Shown here one piece after another: positions 9,101-17,579 of a DNA stretch of 63,106 nucleotides. Every line of letters begins with the position of its first letter. Position 1 is the stretch's first letter. Where the stretch lies: contig PMOI01000016.1 in the NCBI GenBank assembly GCA_003162475.1, positions 72,279-135,384 of the forward strand, written 5' to 3'. The notes below the pieces were generated by a model. That model had not been told where the DNA came from. It did not search any database and was given only the letters and a program-made list of their open reading frames with translations. The position numbers and the translations under genes were made by a program. This DNA is from Acidimicrobiaceae bacterium. Lineage in GTDB: Bacteria; Actinomycetota; Acidimicrobiia; Acidimicrobiales; RAAP-2.

Positions 9101-10935
9101 CAGGTCACGTCCGACGAGATGCTGGCCTTCGCGCCCTTGAGGGGCTTCACGACGGTGCCGTTGGAAGGAATGCCGTAGTGGTGCAGTGCGTACGACATCA
9201 CTTCTTGAAAGACGGGGGCGGCGACGGTGCCACCAAAGATGTTATTAAGGGGGCGCTCGATGACCACGATCATCGACAGCACGGGGTCGTTCGCGGGCGC
9301 GAAACCCACGAACGTGGCGTTGTAGTTACCCGTCAGCTTGGCTTTACCGGGATAGGGAATCGTCGCGGTACCCGTCTTGCCCGCAACGCTGTAGCCAGGG
9401 ATGATGGCGTTCGAGCCGGTACCGCTCAGGACGACTTGTTCCAGCATCTTGACCATCGTGGCGTCCACGGTCGGCGAGAGTACGACACGCTTGACGCTCG
9501 GCGCAGTGGCCTTCATGGTGCCGTTCGAGTAGACGTAGCCACGAACCAGTTTGGGTTCGACGAGGACGCCCCCGTTCGCGATGGCGTTGTAGGCGTCCAA
9601 CACTTGAATTGCGGGCACCGCGTCGACTTGGCCAATGGGTAGGGCCACCTGGTCACTCGCGTACCAGTTGGAGGCGTTCACCAAGAGGCCCTGCGTTTCG
9701 TCGGGAAAGTTGATCGACGTGGTTTGGCCAAAACCCAAACGTTGCACCTGGGCCAAAATTCCTGACTCGCCGACGCGCGCACCTATCTCGTAGGTGCCGA
9801 TGTTCGACGACTGCGCCAACACCTGGGTTGCCGTCAGATGTTCGAGACCGTGATTCTCGGCGTCGTGAAAGAGTCGTCCTCCCACGACCACGGAGTTCGG
9901 CACGGGAAAGACGGTGGTGGGCGTGATGAGACCGTCTTGAAGGGCGGCCGAGAAGGTGACGACCTTGAAGACCGAGCCCGGCTCATACGCCTGGGAGAAT
10001 GGCAGGTTGTTGATGGTCTGGTCGATTCCCGCGTACCCGACGTTCTGACCCCAGCTCGGGATGGGTCCAAGAGCACCCGCGGTGGTCTTGGTGTTGACGA
10101 GCGACGCGTCGGCGAGGATCTCACCGGTCTTCACGTCCATAACGACCGCGAGACCCGTCAGGCCGTCGTACGTCTTCAGGTCGCGCGCCAGTGAGCGCTC
10201 GGTCACGTATTGCAGCGAGGAGTCGATGGTCAGTTCGAGTCCAACGCCCGGTTTGGCCTTCTTGATGACCGTGGAGTGCGATGCCGGCAGGTTGACACCC
10301 GAGGCGGAGACGAACTCGCGCGTGACGCCGGTCTGACCAGCCAACAAGTTCTGGTACTGGTACTCGACGCCCGTCGATCCCGTACCGGCGGCGTTCAGAC
10401 CGCCCAGGAGCGACGTCGCCAGGGTCCCGTCGGGATACGTGCGTACCGACGAGTTCTCCACGACGACACCGGGGAACATCAACGACGAGACCTTTCGACC
10501 GTCGATGAGATCGAGCTTGTTGTTGACGATGACGTAGCCACTTCTCTTCGACAGGAGCGCCGTAAGTTTCGCGACCGAAACGTGCACCAACGGCGACATC
10601 GCGTTCGCCTCGGTGGCGGGGCTCTTGATTTGAAAGTCGTCCGCGATGACGAGCGACGTCGGGCGCGACACGGCCAAGGTTTCGCCGCGGCGGTCGTAGA
10701 CGCCGCCGCGAAGGGCGGTCGTGGTGAGATTGACCTTTACCTGCGCCACCGAGAGAGCGGTGTAGTGCGCGTGGTCGATGACTTGCAAGAACACGAGGCG
10801 AACACCTAGGGCGCAAAAGGCCAGCGCCAGCGTCGCGCGTAACAACAACAAACGACGACGACCCTGAGACTTGACGCGCGGGGTGCTCTGTTGGACCCTG
10901 GTACGACTGTGCGTCGACGTGTTGTGCGTGGTCAC
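9100..10935 (-). CDS. ftsI: Septal transpeptidase FtsI (class B PBP)
   Basis: FtsI is the class B penicillin-binding protein that cross-links septal peptidoglycan outside the membrane. It has a basic N-terminal tail, one membrane anchor at about 30-51 and a PBP dimerisation region starting near RGGVYDRRGETLA. The transpeptidase domain has all three active-site motifs: SVFK (Ser321-Lys324), SSN (376-378) and KTG (520-522). At 611 residues it is typical. It overlaps ftsL by 4 bases and no PASTA repeats follow the catalytic domain. Confidence 0.97.
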   Translation of the reverse strand: MTTHNTSTHSRTRVQQSTPRVKSQGRRRLLLLRATLALAFCALGVRLVFLQVIDHAHYTALSVAQVKVNLTTTALRGGVYDRRGETLAVSRPTSLVIADDFQIKSPATEANAMSPLVHVSVAKLTALLSKRSGYVIVNNKLDLIDGRKVSSLMFPGVVVENSSVRTYPDGTLATSLLGGLNAAGTGSTGVEYQYQNLLAGQTGVTREFVSASGVNLPASHSTVIKKAKPGVGLELTIDSSLQYVTERSLARDLKTYDGLTGLAVVMDVKTGEILADASLVNTKTTAGALGPIPSWGQNVGYAGIDQTINNLPFSQAYEPGSVFKVVTFSAALQDGLITPTTVFPVPNSVVVGGRLFHDAENHGLEHLTATQVLAQSSNIGTYEIGARVGESGILAQVQRLGFGQTTSINFPDETQGLLVNASNWYASDQVALPIGQVDAVPAIQVLDAYNAIANGGVLVEPKLVRGYVYSNGTMKATAPSVKRVVLSPTVDATMVKMLEQVVLSGTGSNAIIPGYSVAGKTGTATIPYPGKAKLTGNYNATFVGFAPANDPVLSMIVVIERPLNNIFGGTVAAPVFQEVMSYALHHYGIPSNGTVVKPLKGAKASISSDVT

Positions 10936-11384
10936 CGAATCGTCCTTGATGTTGCCGGTGCGTAACCCAAGAACTTCGGTAGTGGCAGAGGAGCATCAAG
11001 AGACGTGGACGGAACTTGGGTGACCGAGGAGGGATCCACCAGATGAAGAGCCCCAGCCTTTGTCGCGATCTGACTTGGCGCGGACAAGTTGGTCAGTGAA
11101 CCCACTTGGACGGCGTACGCCGACTGTTCTTGCAACAGTTGACTTTGGAGCGTGTGGATTTCGATCTGACGATTTGCTTCGAACATCGAGCCCGCGAGCG
11201 ACAACATCAGCGCGAGTACCACGATCGTGGCGGACTTTCGAGACGAGGACGTAGCGCGCCAGCGCTTCGTCGCAATGCCACGACGTGGCGCCTCCGCGCG
11301 GTGCGAGGCGGGTCGCGTCGAGGGAGCTTGACGCGAGGGCGGTCGGCGTGTATCGACGCGACGTGGAAAACTGATGACGCTCAC
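10932..11384 (-). CDS. ftsL: FtsL-like bitopic division protein
   Basis: The 150-residue protein has a basic, Arg/Pro-rich cytoplasmic tail, one membrane segment (about 51-68) and then a heptad-like helix (IEIHTLQSQLLQEQ) as expected for FtsL, which forms a coiled coil with FtsB and activates FtsW/FtsI. Primary sequence alone would not identify it. The call comes from architecture and its place between rsmH and ftsI, overlapping both by 4 bases. The Pro-rich C-terminus is not distinctive. Confidence 0.85.
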   Translation of the reverse strand: MSVISFPRRVDTRRPPSRQAPSTRPASHRAEAPRRGIATKRWRATSSSRKSATIVVLALMLSLAGSMFEANRQIEIHTLQSQLLQEQSAYAVQVGSLTNLSAPSQIATKAGALHLVDPSSVTQVPSTSLDAPLPLPKFLGYAPATSRTIR

Positions 11385-12322
11385 GGCGCCACCTTCCGTG
11401 CGACGCGCAGTCGCGCCGAACGAGCGCGAGGGTTACCAGCGACCTCGATAGGGCCGGCCAATTGAGCGCTGGCTTTGGCGACTTTGACGCGCGAAATCGC
11501 GCCACAGACGCAACCTAGTTCCGGCGAGCAGCGACATCCCCCACTCTGTTGCTCGGCGAAGAATGACTTCACCACGCGGTCCTCACCGGAGTGGTACGAA
11601 ATGACGGCCATCACGCCACCCACGCTCAATGCGTTCAACGCCGCGTCGAGTCCTTCGCTGAGCTGTTCCTCTTCGCCATTCACCGCGACGCGAAGCGCCT
11701 GGAAGACGCGCGTCGCGACGTGACCACGACGACGCGCCGCCATGGGAACCGCGCGCTCAACGGCTTCGTTGAGTTCAAAGGTCGTCTGGGGTTGGCGTTC
11801 GATGACCGACTTCGCAATGGAACCCGCGAAGCGTGACTCACCGTTATTCCTGAGCAGTCGAGCCAGTTCGTGCTGGCTGACCCGTGCGAGAAAGTCTGAC
11901 GCCGTCTCGCCCTGGGAGGGATCCATTCGCATGTCGAGCGGCGCGTCGGCGCGAAAAGAGAACCCGCGCGTTGCTTCATTGAGCTGATGGGACGAGACGC
12001 CGAGGTCCATCAACACCGCTACGACGTCGTCAGCACCAAGAAAGTCTTCATTGTCATGGAGGACGTCACTCAGTTCAGCGAACGTCGCACTGACCACGCG
12101 CACCCGAAGGTCGAACGGTGCCATGCGTTTCGTTGCTTCCGCACGAGCGTCGGGGTCACGGTCAATGCCCAGGAGGCGAAGGTGCGGCGCCGCGGTGAGG
12201 AGAGCTTCCGCGTGACCACCGCCGCCCAACGTGGCGTCAACGACCACTCCAGCCGGCAGGCTGGACAACAACTCGACGATCTCGCTCGCGAGTACTGGTT
12301 CGTGGTAACTGTCGTGGGCCAT
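11381..12322 (-). CDS. rsmH: 16S rRNA (cytosine-1402-N4)-methyltransferase RsmH (MraW)
   Basis: RsmH methylates N4 of C1402 in the ribosomal P site using SAM. The protein opens with HDSYHEPVLASEI, and its SAM-binding motif VVDATLGGGGHAEALL follows. DLGVSSHQLNEATRGFSF and the C-terminal ISYHSGEDRVVK are family signatures. The open frame extends back to a GTG at 12439, but the ATG at 12322 is preceded by AAAGG at 6 bases and matches the family N-terminus, giving 313 residues. It lies 116 bases after mraZ, the standard second place in the cluster. Confidence 0.96.
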   Translation of the reverse strand: MAHDSYHEPVLASEIVELLSSLPAGVVVDATLGGGGHAEALLTAAPHLRLLGIDRDPDARAEATKRMAPFDLRVRVVSATFAELSDVLHDNEDFLGADDVVAVLMDLGVSSHQLNEATRGFSFRADAPLDMRMDPSQGETASDFLARVSQHELARLLRNNGESRFAGSIAKSVIERQPQTTFELNEAVERAVPMAARRRGHVATRVFQALRVAVNGEEEQLSEGLDAALNALSVGGVMAVISYHSGEDRVVKSFFAEQQSGGCRCSPELGCVCGAISRVKVAKASAQLAGPIEVAGNPRARSARLRVARKVAP

Positions 12323-12438
12323 CCGTAGCCTTTCAATCGCGACAACGAGCGAGAGGGCGGAGGAGGTTTCCCGCTTCGTTGCCGCGATTGCCAGGCTGCG
12401 CGTGGTCCGCGGCCGGTACTGCAGTGGTGCTCCGTTCA

Positions 12439-12858
12439 CTAGTCACTGCCCTGCTTAAACATCTCTTCGGCGGCGTTGACCTTCTCCGCGTAGGTCGCCG
12501 GGTTCCAAAGTTCAACGTGGTCGATGGCGCCAACCACCAAGACGTCGCCCGCCAGTTGTCCGTAGTCGCGGATCGCGGTCGGTAACGCGAATCGTCCCTG
12601 CTTGTCGAAATCGACGTCGGAGGAGTTGGCGGACCAGTAACGAACCTGTTGGCGTTCGGACGAGCCGCCGACCCGGCTCTGTTGAAGACGCTCTTCCATT
12701 TGACGCGAGAACTCCCCCGGTGTCCAGAGCGCCACGCAACCTTCGGTGTTCGGACTGAGGTGGCCACCGCGTTCGAACTCGGCACGAAACTTTGAGGGCA
12801 GGATGAGGCGTCCCTTAGCGTCGAGGGAGTGCTGAAACTGACCGACAAACCCGAGCAT
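12439..12858 (-). CDS. mraZ: Transcriptional regulator MraZ
   Basis: MraZ is an AbrB-fold DNA-binding protein that forms ring-shaped oligomers and regulates its own dcw operon in species where it has been studied. The two repeated halves are visible: HSLDAKGRLILPSKFR near the N-terminus and VDFDKQGRFALPTAIRDY in the middle, each with the conserved DxxGR core. At 139 residues it is full length. GGGAGG precedes the ATG. Direct repeats that fit MraZ boxes lie 22-66 bases upstream, consistent with autoregulation. Confidence 0.96.
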   Translation of the reverse strand: MLGFVGQFQHSLDAKGRLILPSKFRAEFERGGHLSPNTEGCVALWTPGEFSRQMEERLQQSRVGGSSERQQVRYWSANSSDVDFDKQGRFALPTAIRDYGQLAGDVLVVGAIDHVELWNPATYAEKVNAAEEMFKQGSD

Positions 12859-12879
12859 TACTGTCCTCCCGCGGGTTCA

Positions 12880-12924
12880 CCACTCTCCCCCACTTAGTGA
12901 CACATTACACCACTTACCACCATC
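12880..12924 (-). promoter_or_regulatory. MraZ-box-like array (10-bp-spaced AGTGG repeats)
   Basis: Read on the minus strand, AGTGG occurs at 12914-12910, 12894-12890 and 12884-12880. A degenerate copy (TGTGT) sits at 12904-12900 and another (GATGG) at 12924-12920, so five units fall exactly on a 10-bp period. Known MraZ operators are short GTGG/TGGG direct repeats at 10-bp spacing just ahead of mraZ, so position, spacing and core all fit. Binding itself is inferred. Confidence 0.75.
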
Positions 12925-13026
12925 CTTCGCCAAATCAACTCACTTTTGATTGAATTTTGACTTTGGCGATACTCCGGGGCCGCACTCGGCTCACCCCGAG
13001 CGAGCAGACGTTCGTGAGGAGGGTCT

Positions 13027-13686
13027 TTAGGTGATGAGGTCGACGTGGCGAAAATCCCACGGGCCACTGATAAGGCGCAGGCGTTCTACGAGGTCGTTGG
13101 CGCCCGCCTGTTTGAAAGAGGAGAGTGCCTGGTGATCTAGCGCGTCGCCTAGGCCTTCGGGCACGACGGCGAGATACTCGATCACGTCGCTCGTCGCCTC
13201 GGCGTGCAGCACCGTGGAGAGGAACACGCCTTCGCGAACCCGCCACTGGGTCACACCCACTGTCTTTCGATCGTCGACGAAGACTTCGCCGGGTCCGCGA
13301 CCGGCGAAACAGACCACCCGAAACGCTGGCTCGCCCTCTAAACCCCGTTCGTGCACCGTTACGGTTCCGGTGGTGACGTCGCGCAACGCGCTGGCCCACC
13401 ACGTCCCCGCCTGGATCGAACTGACGTGGACGTCTCTCGACCATCTGGCGTCGTCCTGAGGAATCCACCAATCGATCCAGAGATCGTCGGGCCGCAAGAG
13501 CACCAATCCCCCGCCACCACGGCGTCTACGCAGGGAGGTCGAGCCGAGTTTCGTAACGTCGACGACATCGGGCGACTGGCTACCGCCGAGGACCAGCGTC
13601 GGGTTCGACGCGCGCGCGACGAACATCGCGGCTTCCTCTACTCGACGAAGAACGCTGTAGTCGTAGAGGTCGTCTACCTCTCTCAC
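13027..13686 (-). CDS. Lipoate/octanoate--protein ligase family protein
   Basis: This appears to be a cytoplasmic enzyme of the biotin/lipoate A/B ligase fold, which activates or transfers lipoyl or octanoyl groups to carrier domains. The glycine-rich loop RRRRGGGGLVLL and the later lysine region VFVDDRKTVGVTQWR match the LplA pattern of an RRxxGGG loop and a catalytic Lys followed by VG.xQ. The GTG at 13686 gives a GTGA overlap with the HNH gene and 219 residues; another GTG at 13713 is open. True substrate (lipoate, octanoate or biotin) cannot be told from sequence. Confidence 0.7.
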   Translation of the reverse strand: MREVDDLYDYSVLRRVEEAAMFVARASNPTLVLGGSQSPDVVDVTKLGSTSLRRRRGGGGLVLLRPDDLWIDWWIPQDDARWSRDVHVSSIQAGTWWASALRDVTTGTVTVHERGLEGEPAFRVVCFAGRGPGEVFVDDRKTVGVTQWRVREGVFLSTVLHAEATSDVIEYLAVVPEGLGDALDHQALSSFKQAGANDLVERLRLISGPWDFRHVDLIT

Positions 13687-14198
13687 GAGGCTCGGGGAAG
13701 GTACGGCGCCCACAGCGGATCAGGGTCGGGCACGTGACGCCAGCGCCACCAGGGCCCGTCAGGAATCTTCGGCTCGAAGTGCATGCGCCACCCGATCTCC
13801 TCGAGGAGTCGGTCGCCCTTTTGCATGTTGTGCCGCCGACACGCCGCCACGACGTTCGTCCACTCGTGACGGCCGCCGCGCGATCGGGGCACTACGTGAT
13901 CAATGGTGTCGGCGTGTTCGAGGCAGTACGCGCAGCGATAGCTGTCGCGCAGCAGCAGTGATCGTCGGGTGAGTGGCGGCGTTCGAATCTTGGTCGGTAG
14001 TTTGACCATTTCGTGCAGACGCACGATTGCTGGGATCTCCACCACGAGGCTTGCAGAACGACATACCGCTGGCTCGTCGGGCATCGCAATCGGCTCCGCC
14101 CGTCCGGCCAACATCAGTACCACAGCGCGACGTTCTGAAACCAGTTGAAGAGGCTCAAACGTGGCGTTGAGTAAGAGGACACGACTCACGAGAGGCAC
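13683..14198 (-). CDS. HNH endonuclease family protein
   Basis: The 171-residue protein carries an HNH nuclease core: CAYC (Cys89, Cys92), then TIDHVVPRSRGGRHEWTN (Asp100-His101, Asn115) and CRRHN (Cys120, His123-Asn124), giving the metal ligands and the beta-beta-alpha catalytic fold. A conserved N-terminal region, LLLNATFEPLQLVSERRAV, belongs to a widespread actinobacterial stand-alone HNH group. No restriction methylase, intron or phage gene is nearby, so I would not assign a defence role. Confidence 0.88.
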   Translation of the reverse strand: MPLVSRVLLLNATFEPLQLVSERRAVVLMLAGRAEPIAMPDEPAVCRSASLVVEIPAIVRLHEMVKLPTKIRTPPLTRRSLLLRDSYRCAYCLEHADTIDHVVPRSRGGRHEWTNVVAACRRHNMQKGDRLLEEIGWRMHFEPKIPDGPWWRWRHVPDPDPLWAPYLPRAS

Positions 14199-14453
14199 CT
14201 AACGTCCAACTCGTTGGCGACTCGACCAGACGGCGGCGTCGACGATCTCTCGAGCACTCATCAAACCCTCGTTGGAGCCCGTTGCGGTCATCATTCGAAA
14301 GTTCCAATACGCCTGATCGGGCAGTGGCAAAAAGGGCGCACTGCGCCACCACTTGTTGGCGCGTAGGCGCCAACCTGCCCGAAGGACGACCGGTAGCCTC
14401 GACGGGTGTTGAAGTAAGTAGCGCACGAGACCCATCCCGTCAACCCCCTTCAC
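14199..14453 (-). CDS. Small conserved actinobacterial protein
   Basis: An 84-residue basic protein with LLQHPSRLPVVLRAGWRLRANKWWRSAPFLP in its first half (Trp- and Arg-rich, possibly membrane-proximal) and AYWNFRM after it. I recall similar short WWRxxPFLPLPD proteins in other Actinobacteria, but know no function. The ATG at 14453 overlaps the ROK stop as ATGA, and the stop directly abuts the HNH start, so it is part of the same transcript. Confidence 0.7.
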   Translation of the reverse strand: MKGVDGMGLVRYLLQHPSRLPVVLRAGWRLRANKWWRSAPFLPLPDQAYWNFRMMTATGSNEGLMSAREIVDAAVWSSRQRVGR

Positions 14454-15325
14454 GACGCACCTCGCCAGCCCACGAGTGCGGCACCGAGGAGCGGTCCGCT
14501 CGTGCCGAGTTGGGACGGAAGTATCTCGACGTCGTGCGAGTATGACAACTTCGCCGTGTCACGCGCGGCCTTCGTCGCCGCGGCAAAGAAATCATCACCG
14601 TAGCCGAGCGCCACGGACCCCGCCACGTAACTATGGCGAAAGTCCAACACGGAACTCAGCATCCCCACGGCGCGACCAACGAGCTCGCCGGTACGAAGCC
14701 GCGTGGCTTGGTCGGCTTCGCTGGCTGGTCTTCCGGTACGACCCTCGATGGCCCATCCCGACGCCTCGGCCTCAAGACACCCGTAGGCGCCGCACGAACA
14801 CAGTGCGCCGTTGGCCACCACCGTGAGGTGCCCAACATGACCAGCGTTACTCGTCTCGCCGTCGAGCAGGCGGCCGTTCAGAACGATGCCCCCACCCACT
14901 CCCGTCGAAACCACCATGGAGAGATACGACGTCACGTCACGCGCGGCGCCGAACTCTCCTTCGGCGAGCGCGAGGGCGCGAGCGTCGCCGTCGACGAAGA
15001 CGTCGATACCGAGCGCGTCACGTAGCGACTGGCGAAGCGGGAAGTCGCGCCAAAAGAGAATGTTGAGTGGCGAGACCGTCTCGCCACCTCGCGACATTGG
15101 TCCCGCGCAACCGACTCCCATGACACGTACATCGTCGTCACCAAGGACGCGTCGCGCCAGCGTAACGATGGCGCCGAGTAGATCCGGGGTGTGTTCAACG
15201 ACGTTGATGCGATCTCGTCGTACGAGGGAACCGTCCGCCGACACGATCGCAGCTTCGACTTTGGTCCCGCCAATGTCAAGGGCTAGGCACGGAGGCGCGC
15301 TATGCGCGTCTCCGACGTCGGTCAT
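14450..15325 (-). CDS. ROK family sugar kinase / glucokinase-like
   Basis: ROK proteins are ATP-dependent sugar kinases or sugar-responsive repressors. This one has no helix-turn-helix extension, so a kinase is likely. The ATP phosphate motif DIGGTKVEAAIV (about 17-28), the catalytic stretch VDGDARALALAEGEFG, the glycine loop STGVGGGIVLNG and the ROK zinc site GHLTVVANGALC followed by CSCGAYGCLE are all present. Glucose is the commonest substrate, but N-acetylmannosamine or fructose cannot be excluded. It overlaps its neighbours by 4 bases on both sides. Confidence 0.88.
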   Translation of the reverse strand: MTDVGDAHSAPPCLALDIGGTKVEAAIVSADGSLVRRDRINVVEHTPDLLGAIVTLARRVLGDDDVRVMGVGCAGPMSRGGETVSPLNILFWRDFPLRQSLRDALGIDVFVDGDARALALAEGEFGAARDVTSYLSMVVSTGVGGGIVLNGRLLDGETSNAGHVGHLTVVANGALCSCGAYGCLEAEASGWAIEGRTGRPASEADQATRLRTGELVGRAVGMLSSVLDFRHSYVAGSVALGYGDDFFAAATKAARDTAKLSYSHDVEILPSQLGTSGPLLGAALVGWRGAS

Positions 15326-15708
15326 TCGCTTTTATGGCGATGACGCGACAACCAGTCGCGGAGCGAACTGGTGCGAGGACCAAAGTTCGCGTGGGCGTCG
15401 TCGCCCTGGCCAGAACGAGTGATGTCCTGCCACGAGGCGCGTCCCAAAAGACGAGCGTTTCTTTCAACGACAACGGCGGAGACAAACATTAACGCGACAC
15501 CCAAAAGCCCGAGGAGCACCGAGTGCGAGAAGCACAGGACCAAAACGACGAGACCGACCAGGAAACCCACGACGCCCCAGCGAACACGACGTCCGCTGTG
15601 GGAGTAAATATTCGTCTCGCGGACGTTTTTCGCAAAGCGAGGGTCTTGCTTGGAGAGTGACTCCTCTAATTCGGCCAGGACTCGCTGTTCGTGCTCTGAC
15701 AGCGGCAT
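15322..15708 (-). CDS. DUF3040 membrane protein
   Basis: A 128-residue protein starting MPLSEHEQRVLAELEESL, the hallmark of DUF3040, with two closely spaced membrane segments in the middle and a polar tail. The function is unknown; mycobacteria also carry a DUF3040 gene close to mraZ. The frame stays open to 15777, but the ATG at 15708 follows GGAGA and gives the exact family start. It is first in a five-gene minus-strand run leading toward the dcw cluster. Confidence 0.88.
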   Translation of the reverse strand: MPLSEHEQRVLAELEESLSKQDPRFAKNVRETNIYSHSGRRVRWGVVGFLVGLVVLVLCFSHSVLLGLLGVALMFVSAVVVERNARLLGRASWQDITRSGQGDDAHANFGPRTSSLRDWLSRHRHKSE

Positions 15709-15816
15709 CGCGTCTCCTTCCGGTATCCCTAACGGTACTTTATCTTTCTTCCCATAACATTCGCACGTCGCGGTCACGATTTCGGCGACGAATTCTAAGA
15801 AAACCTAGGGAGGCTC

Positions 15817-16320
15817 GTGCCACACCAACCGATCCACGTGGCCACAATCTGCACTGGCAACATCTGCCGCTCGCCCATGGCCGAGGTCGTCCTTCGTCAC
15901 CTCATCGCCGACGACCCACTTCTTAAAGATCACGTAAACGTCACGAGCGCGGGGACGGCCAACTGGCACGTGGGCAGTCCAATGGACCCTCGCGCCCGGG
16001 CCGCCTTGGACCGGGCCGGCTACCCCGGAGCGGGCACGCTTGGTGCCTACGCCGACGCCGCCTTTCTCGACGGGCAAGACCTCGTCGTTGTGATGACGCG
16101 AGAGCATCTGCGCGACGTGCAGCTACGACTCACCAACACCAACACCGAGGTCGTGCTCTGGCGAAACCTCCTTGAATCGGCACACGACCTTGACGTCGCC
16201 GATCCCTACTACGGCGGCGACGACGAGTTCGACGAGTGTCTTGCCATCTTGAGCGTCGGGGGTCTGCGCCTCACGTCCATACTTCGAACGCGACTCGATG
16301 AACACACCCGCGACCTTTGA
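15817..16320 (+). CDS. Low-molecular-weight protein tyrosine phosphatase
   Basis: A 167-residue cytoplasmic phosphatase. The P-loop CTGNICRS supplies the nucleophile Cys12 and Arg18, and the general acid is Asp129 in DPYYGG. Both motifs and length match the LMW-PTP/arsenate-reductase fold. It lacks the extra cysteines of arsenate reductases, so phosphotyrosine phosphatase is preferred. GTG at 15817 follows a near-perfect GGGAGG. It is divergent from the DUF3040 gene across 108 bases. Confidence 0.92.
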   Translation: MPHQPIHVATICTGNICRSPMAEVVLRHLIADDPLLKDHVNVTSAGTANWHVGSPMDPRARAALDRAGYPGAGTLGAYADAAFLDGQDLVVVMTREHLRDVQLRLTNTNTEVVLWRNLLESAHDLDVADPYYGGDDEFDECLAILSVGGLRLTSILRTRLDEHTRDL

Positions 16321-16406
16321 GTGGTCGTGTCCACGTCGCTCTTGTCGAAGCGGCGAAGCGTCCTGCGAGTCGACGTCGCACGAACGCGACTGACTAGCCT
16401 TTCGCT

Positions 16407-17564
16407 ATGGCGGGACCCGTAACTTCGCGCGTCTCGTGGGTACTCGATCACGAGTACAGCGCGGCGATTGGGCTCGCCGCCGGCGTCGCGGCGGCGTTGA
16501 CCTGGTCGGCTACTTCATCCTCGTCGTACTTCACGTTGTTCACGTCGCCCTCGAGTTGGCACCTCCTGCGTTTCCTGGAAGTGAACACCGTGCACGACGC
16601 CGTCGTGAACGGTCTCATGGCGGTGTTCTTCTTCGCCATGGGTCTCGAACTCTCGAGAGAACTCGCCTCGGGAATGCTCACCCATCCGAAGCACGCCGTT
16701 CCGCCAATATTCGGCGCGGTCGGCGGGATGCTCACCACGGCACTCGGCTCGGTTCTTCTCGGCCATCTCCTGCACTCCGCGGCGTTACGACGGGGGTGGG
16801 GTGTCCCGATGGCGACGGACGTTGCTTTCACGCTAGGCGTGCTCGCCGTCGCGGGTCAGCGTCTACCACCGCTACTTCGGGTCTTTCTCCTTACGCTCGC
16901 GATCACCGACGACGTCTTGAGTGTCGTCGTACTCAGCCTGAGTGGCACGACGCACGTTCGACTCGACGGTCTCGTGGCCCTGATCGTGATCACGGCGGTG
17001 GGTTCGTTTGTGTCGCGTCGCGCCACGAACAACGTCGCGAGTGTGTTGCTGCTCGTCGTGTTATGGACCTGTTTCGCCTGGGCCAACGTCGAACCCGCCC
17101 TGGCCGGAGTCCTCGCGGGGGTCCTCGTCTCGACGCGCGCCCCGTCACGGTCACGTCTCGAGCGCGACGTCACGCGAGTGTCGGTCGGCGTCGTGTTGCC
17201 GCTCTTCGCGTTGGTCGCGTGCGGGCTCCACTGGAACAACGTGCAACTGAGTGGTGCCGTGGGCACCGTCGTGGTCGCGACGATCGCGGTGCGGCTGGTG
17301 GGAAAGTGCCTCGGGATCACGGGTGGCGTCGCGCTGGCCCGACTCCTGCGCTTTCGCCTCGACCCGTCACTGAGCTGGCCCCTGGTGGTAACGACGGCCC
17401 TCCTCTGCGCGATTGGTTTCACGGTGCCGCTACTTTTCGCGACGAAGCTCTTCGGTGCGCAGAGTGCCCTTTACGCGGGCTACGCCCTCGGACTCTTGAT
17501 TAGTTCCGCGATCGCCGCGCTCGTCGGAGGCGCGCTGCTTCGAGTGCGTCACCGTCCTGAGTAG
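16407..17564 (+). CDS. nhaA: Na+/H+ antiporter NhaA
   Basis: NhaA is an integral membrane antiporter that expels Na+ or Li+ in exchange for protons. The 385-residue protein has about twelve membrane segments. The ion-binding aspartates are in AITDD (Asp168-Asp169), and PMATDVAFTLGV (Asp138) gives the interacting loop. The FFFAMGLELSRELASG stretch is also typical. It stands between the phosphatase and the monooxygenase, with 86 and 15 bases of spacing. Confidence 0.95.
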   Translation: MAGPVTSRVSWVLDHEYSAAIGLAAGVAAALTWSATSSSSYFTLFTSPSSWHLLRFLEVNTVHDAVVNGLMAVFFFAMGLELSRELASGMLTHPKHAVPPIFGAVGGMLTTALGSVLLGHLLHSAALRRGWGVPMATDVAFTLGVLAVAGQRLPPLLRVFLLTLAITDDVLSVVVLSLSGTTHVRLDGLVALIVITAVGSFVSRRATNNVASVLLLVVLWTCFAWANVEPALAGVLAGVLVSTRAPSRSRLERDVTRVSVGVVLPLFALVACGLHWNNVQLSGAVGTVVVATIAVRLVGKCLGITGGVALARLLRFRLDPSLSWPLVVTTALLCAIGFTVPLLFATKLFGAQSALYAGYALGLLISSAIAALVGGALLRVRHRPE

Positions 17565-17579
17565 TTTGAAGTGAACTCT

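Noticed and set aside
12323..12439. Longer N-terminus for RsmH from GTG 12439
   Set aside because: It lacks family similarity and its ribosome site is poorer than that of ATG 12322.
13683..14198. HNH protein as a restriction or homing nuclease
   Set aside because: No methylase, intron or phage gene lies nearby, and the N-terminal region matches a widespread stand-alone group.
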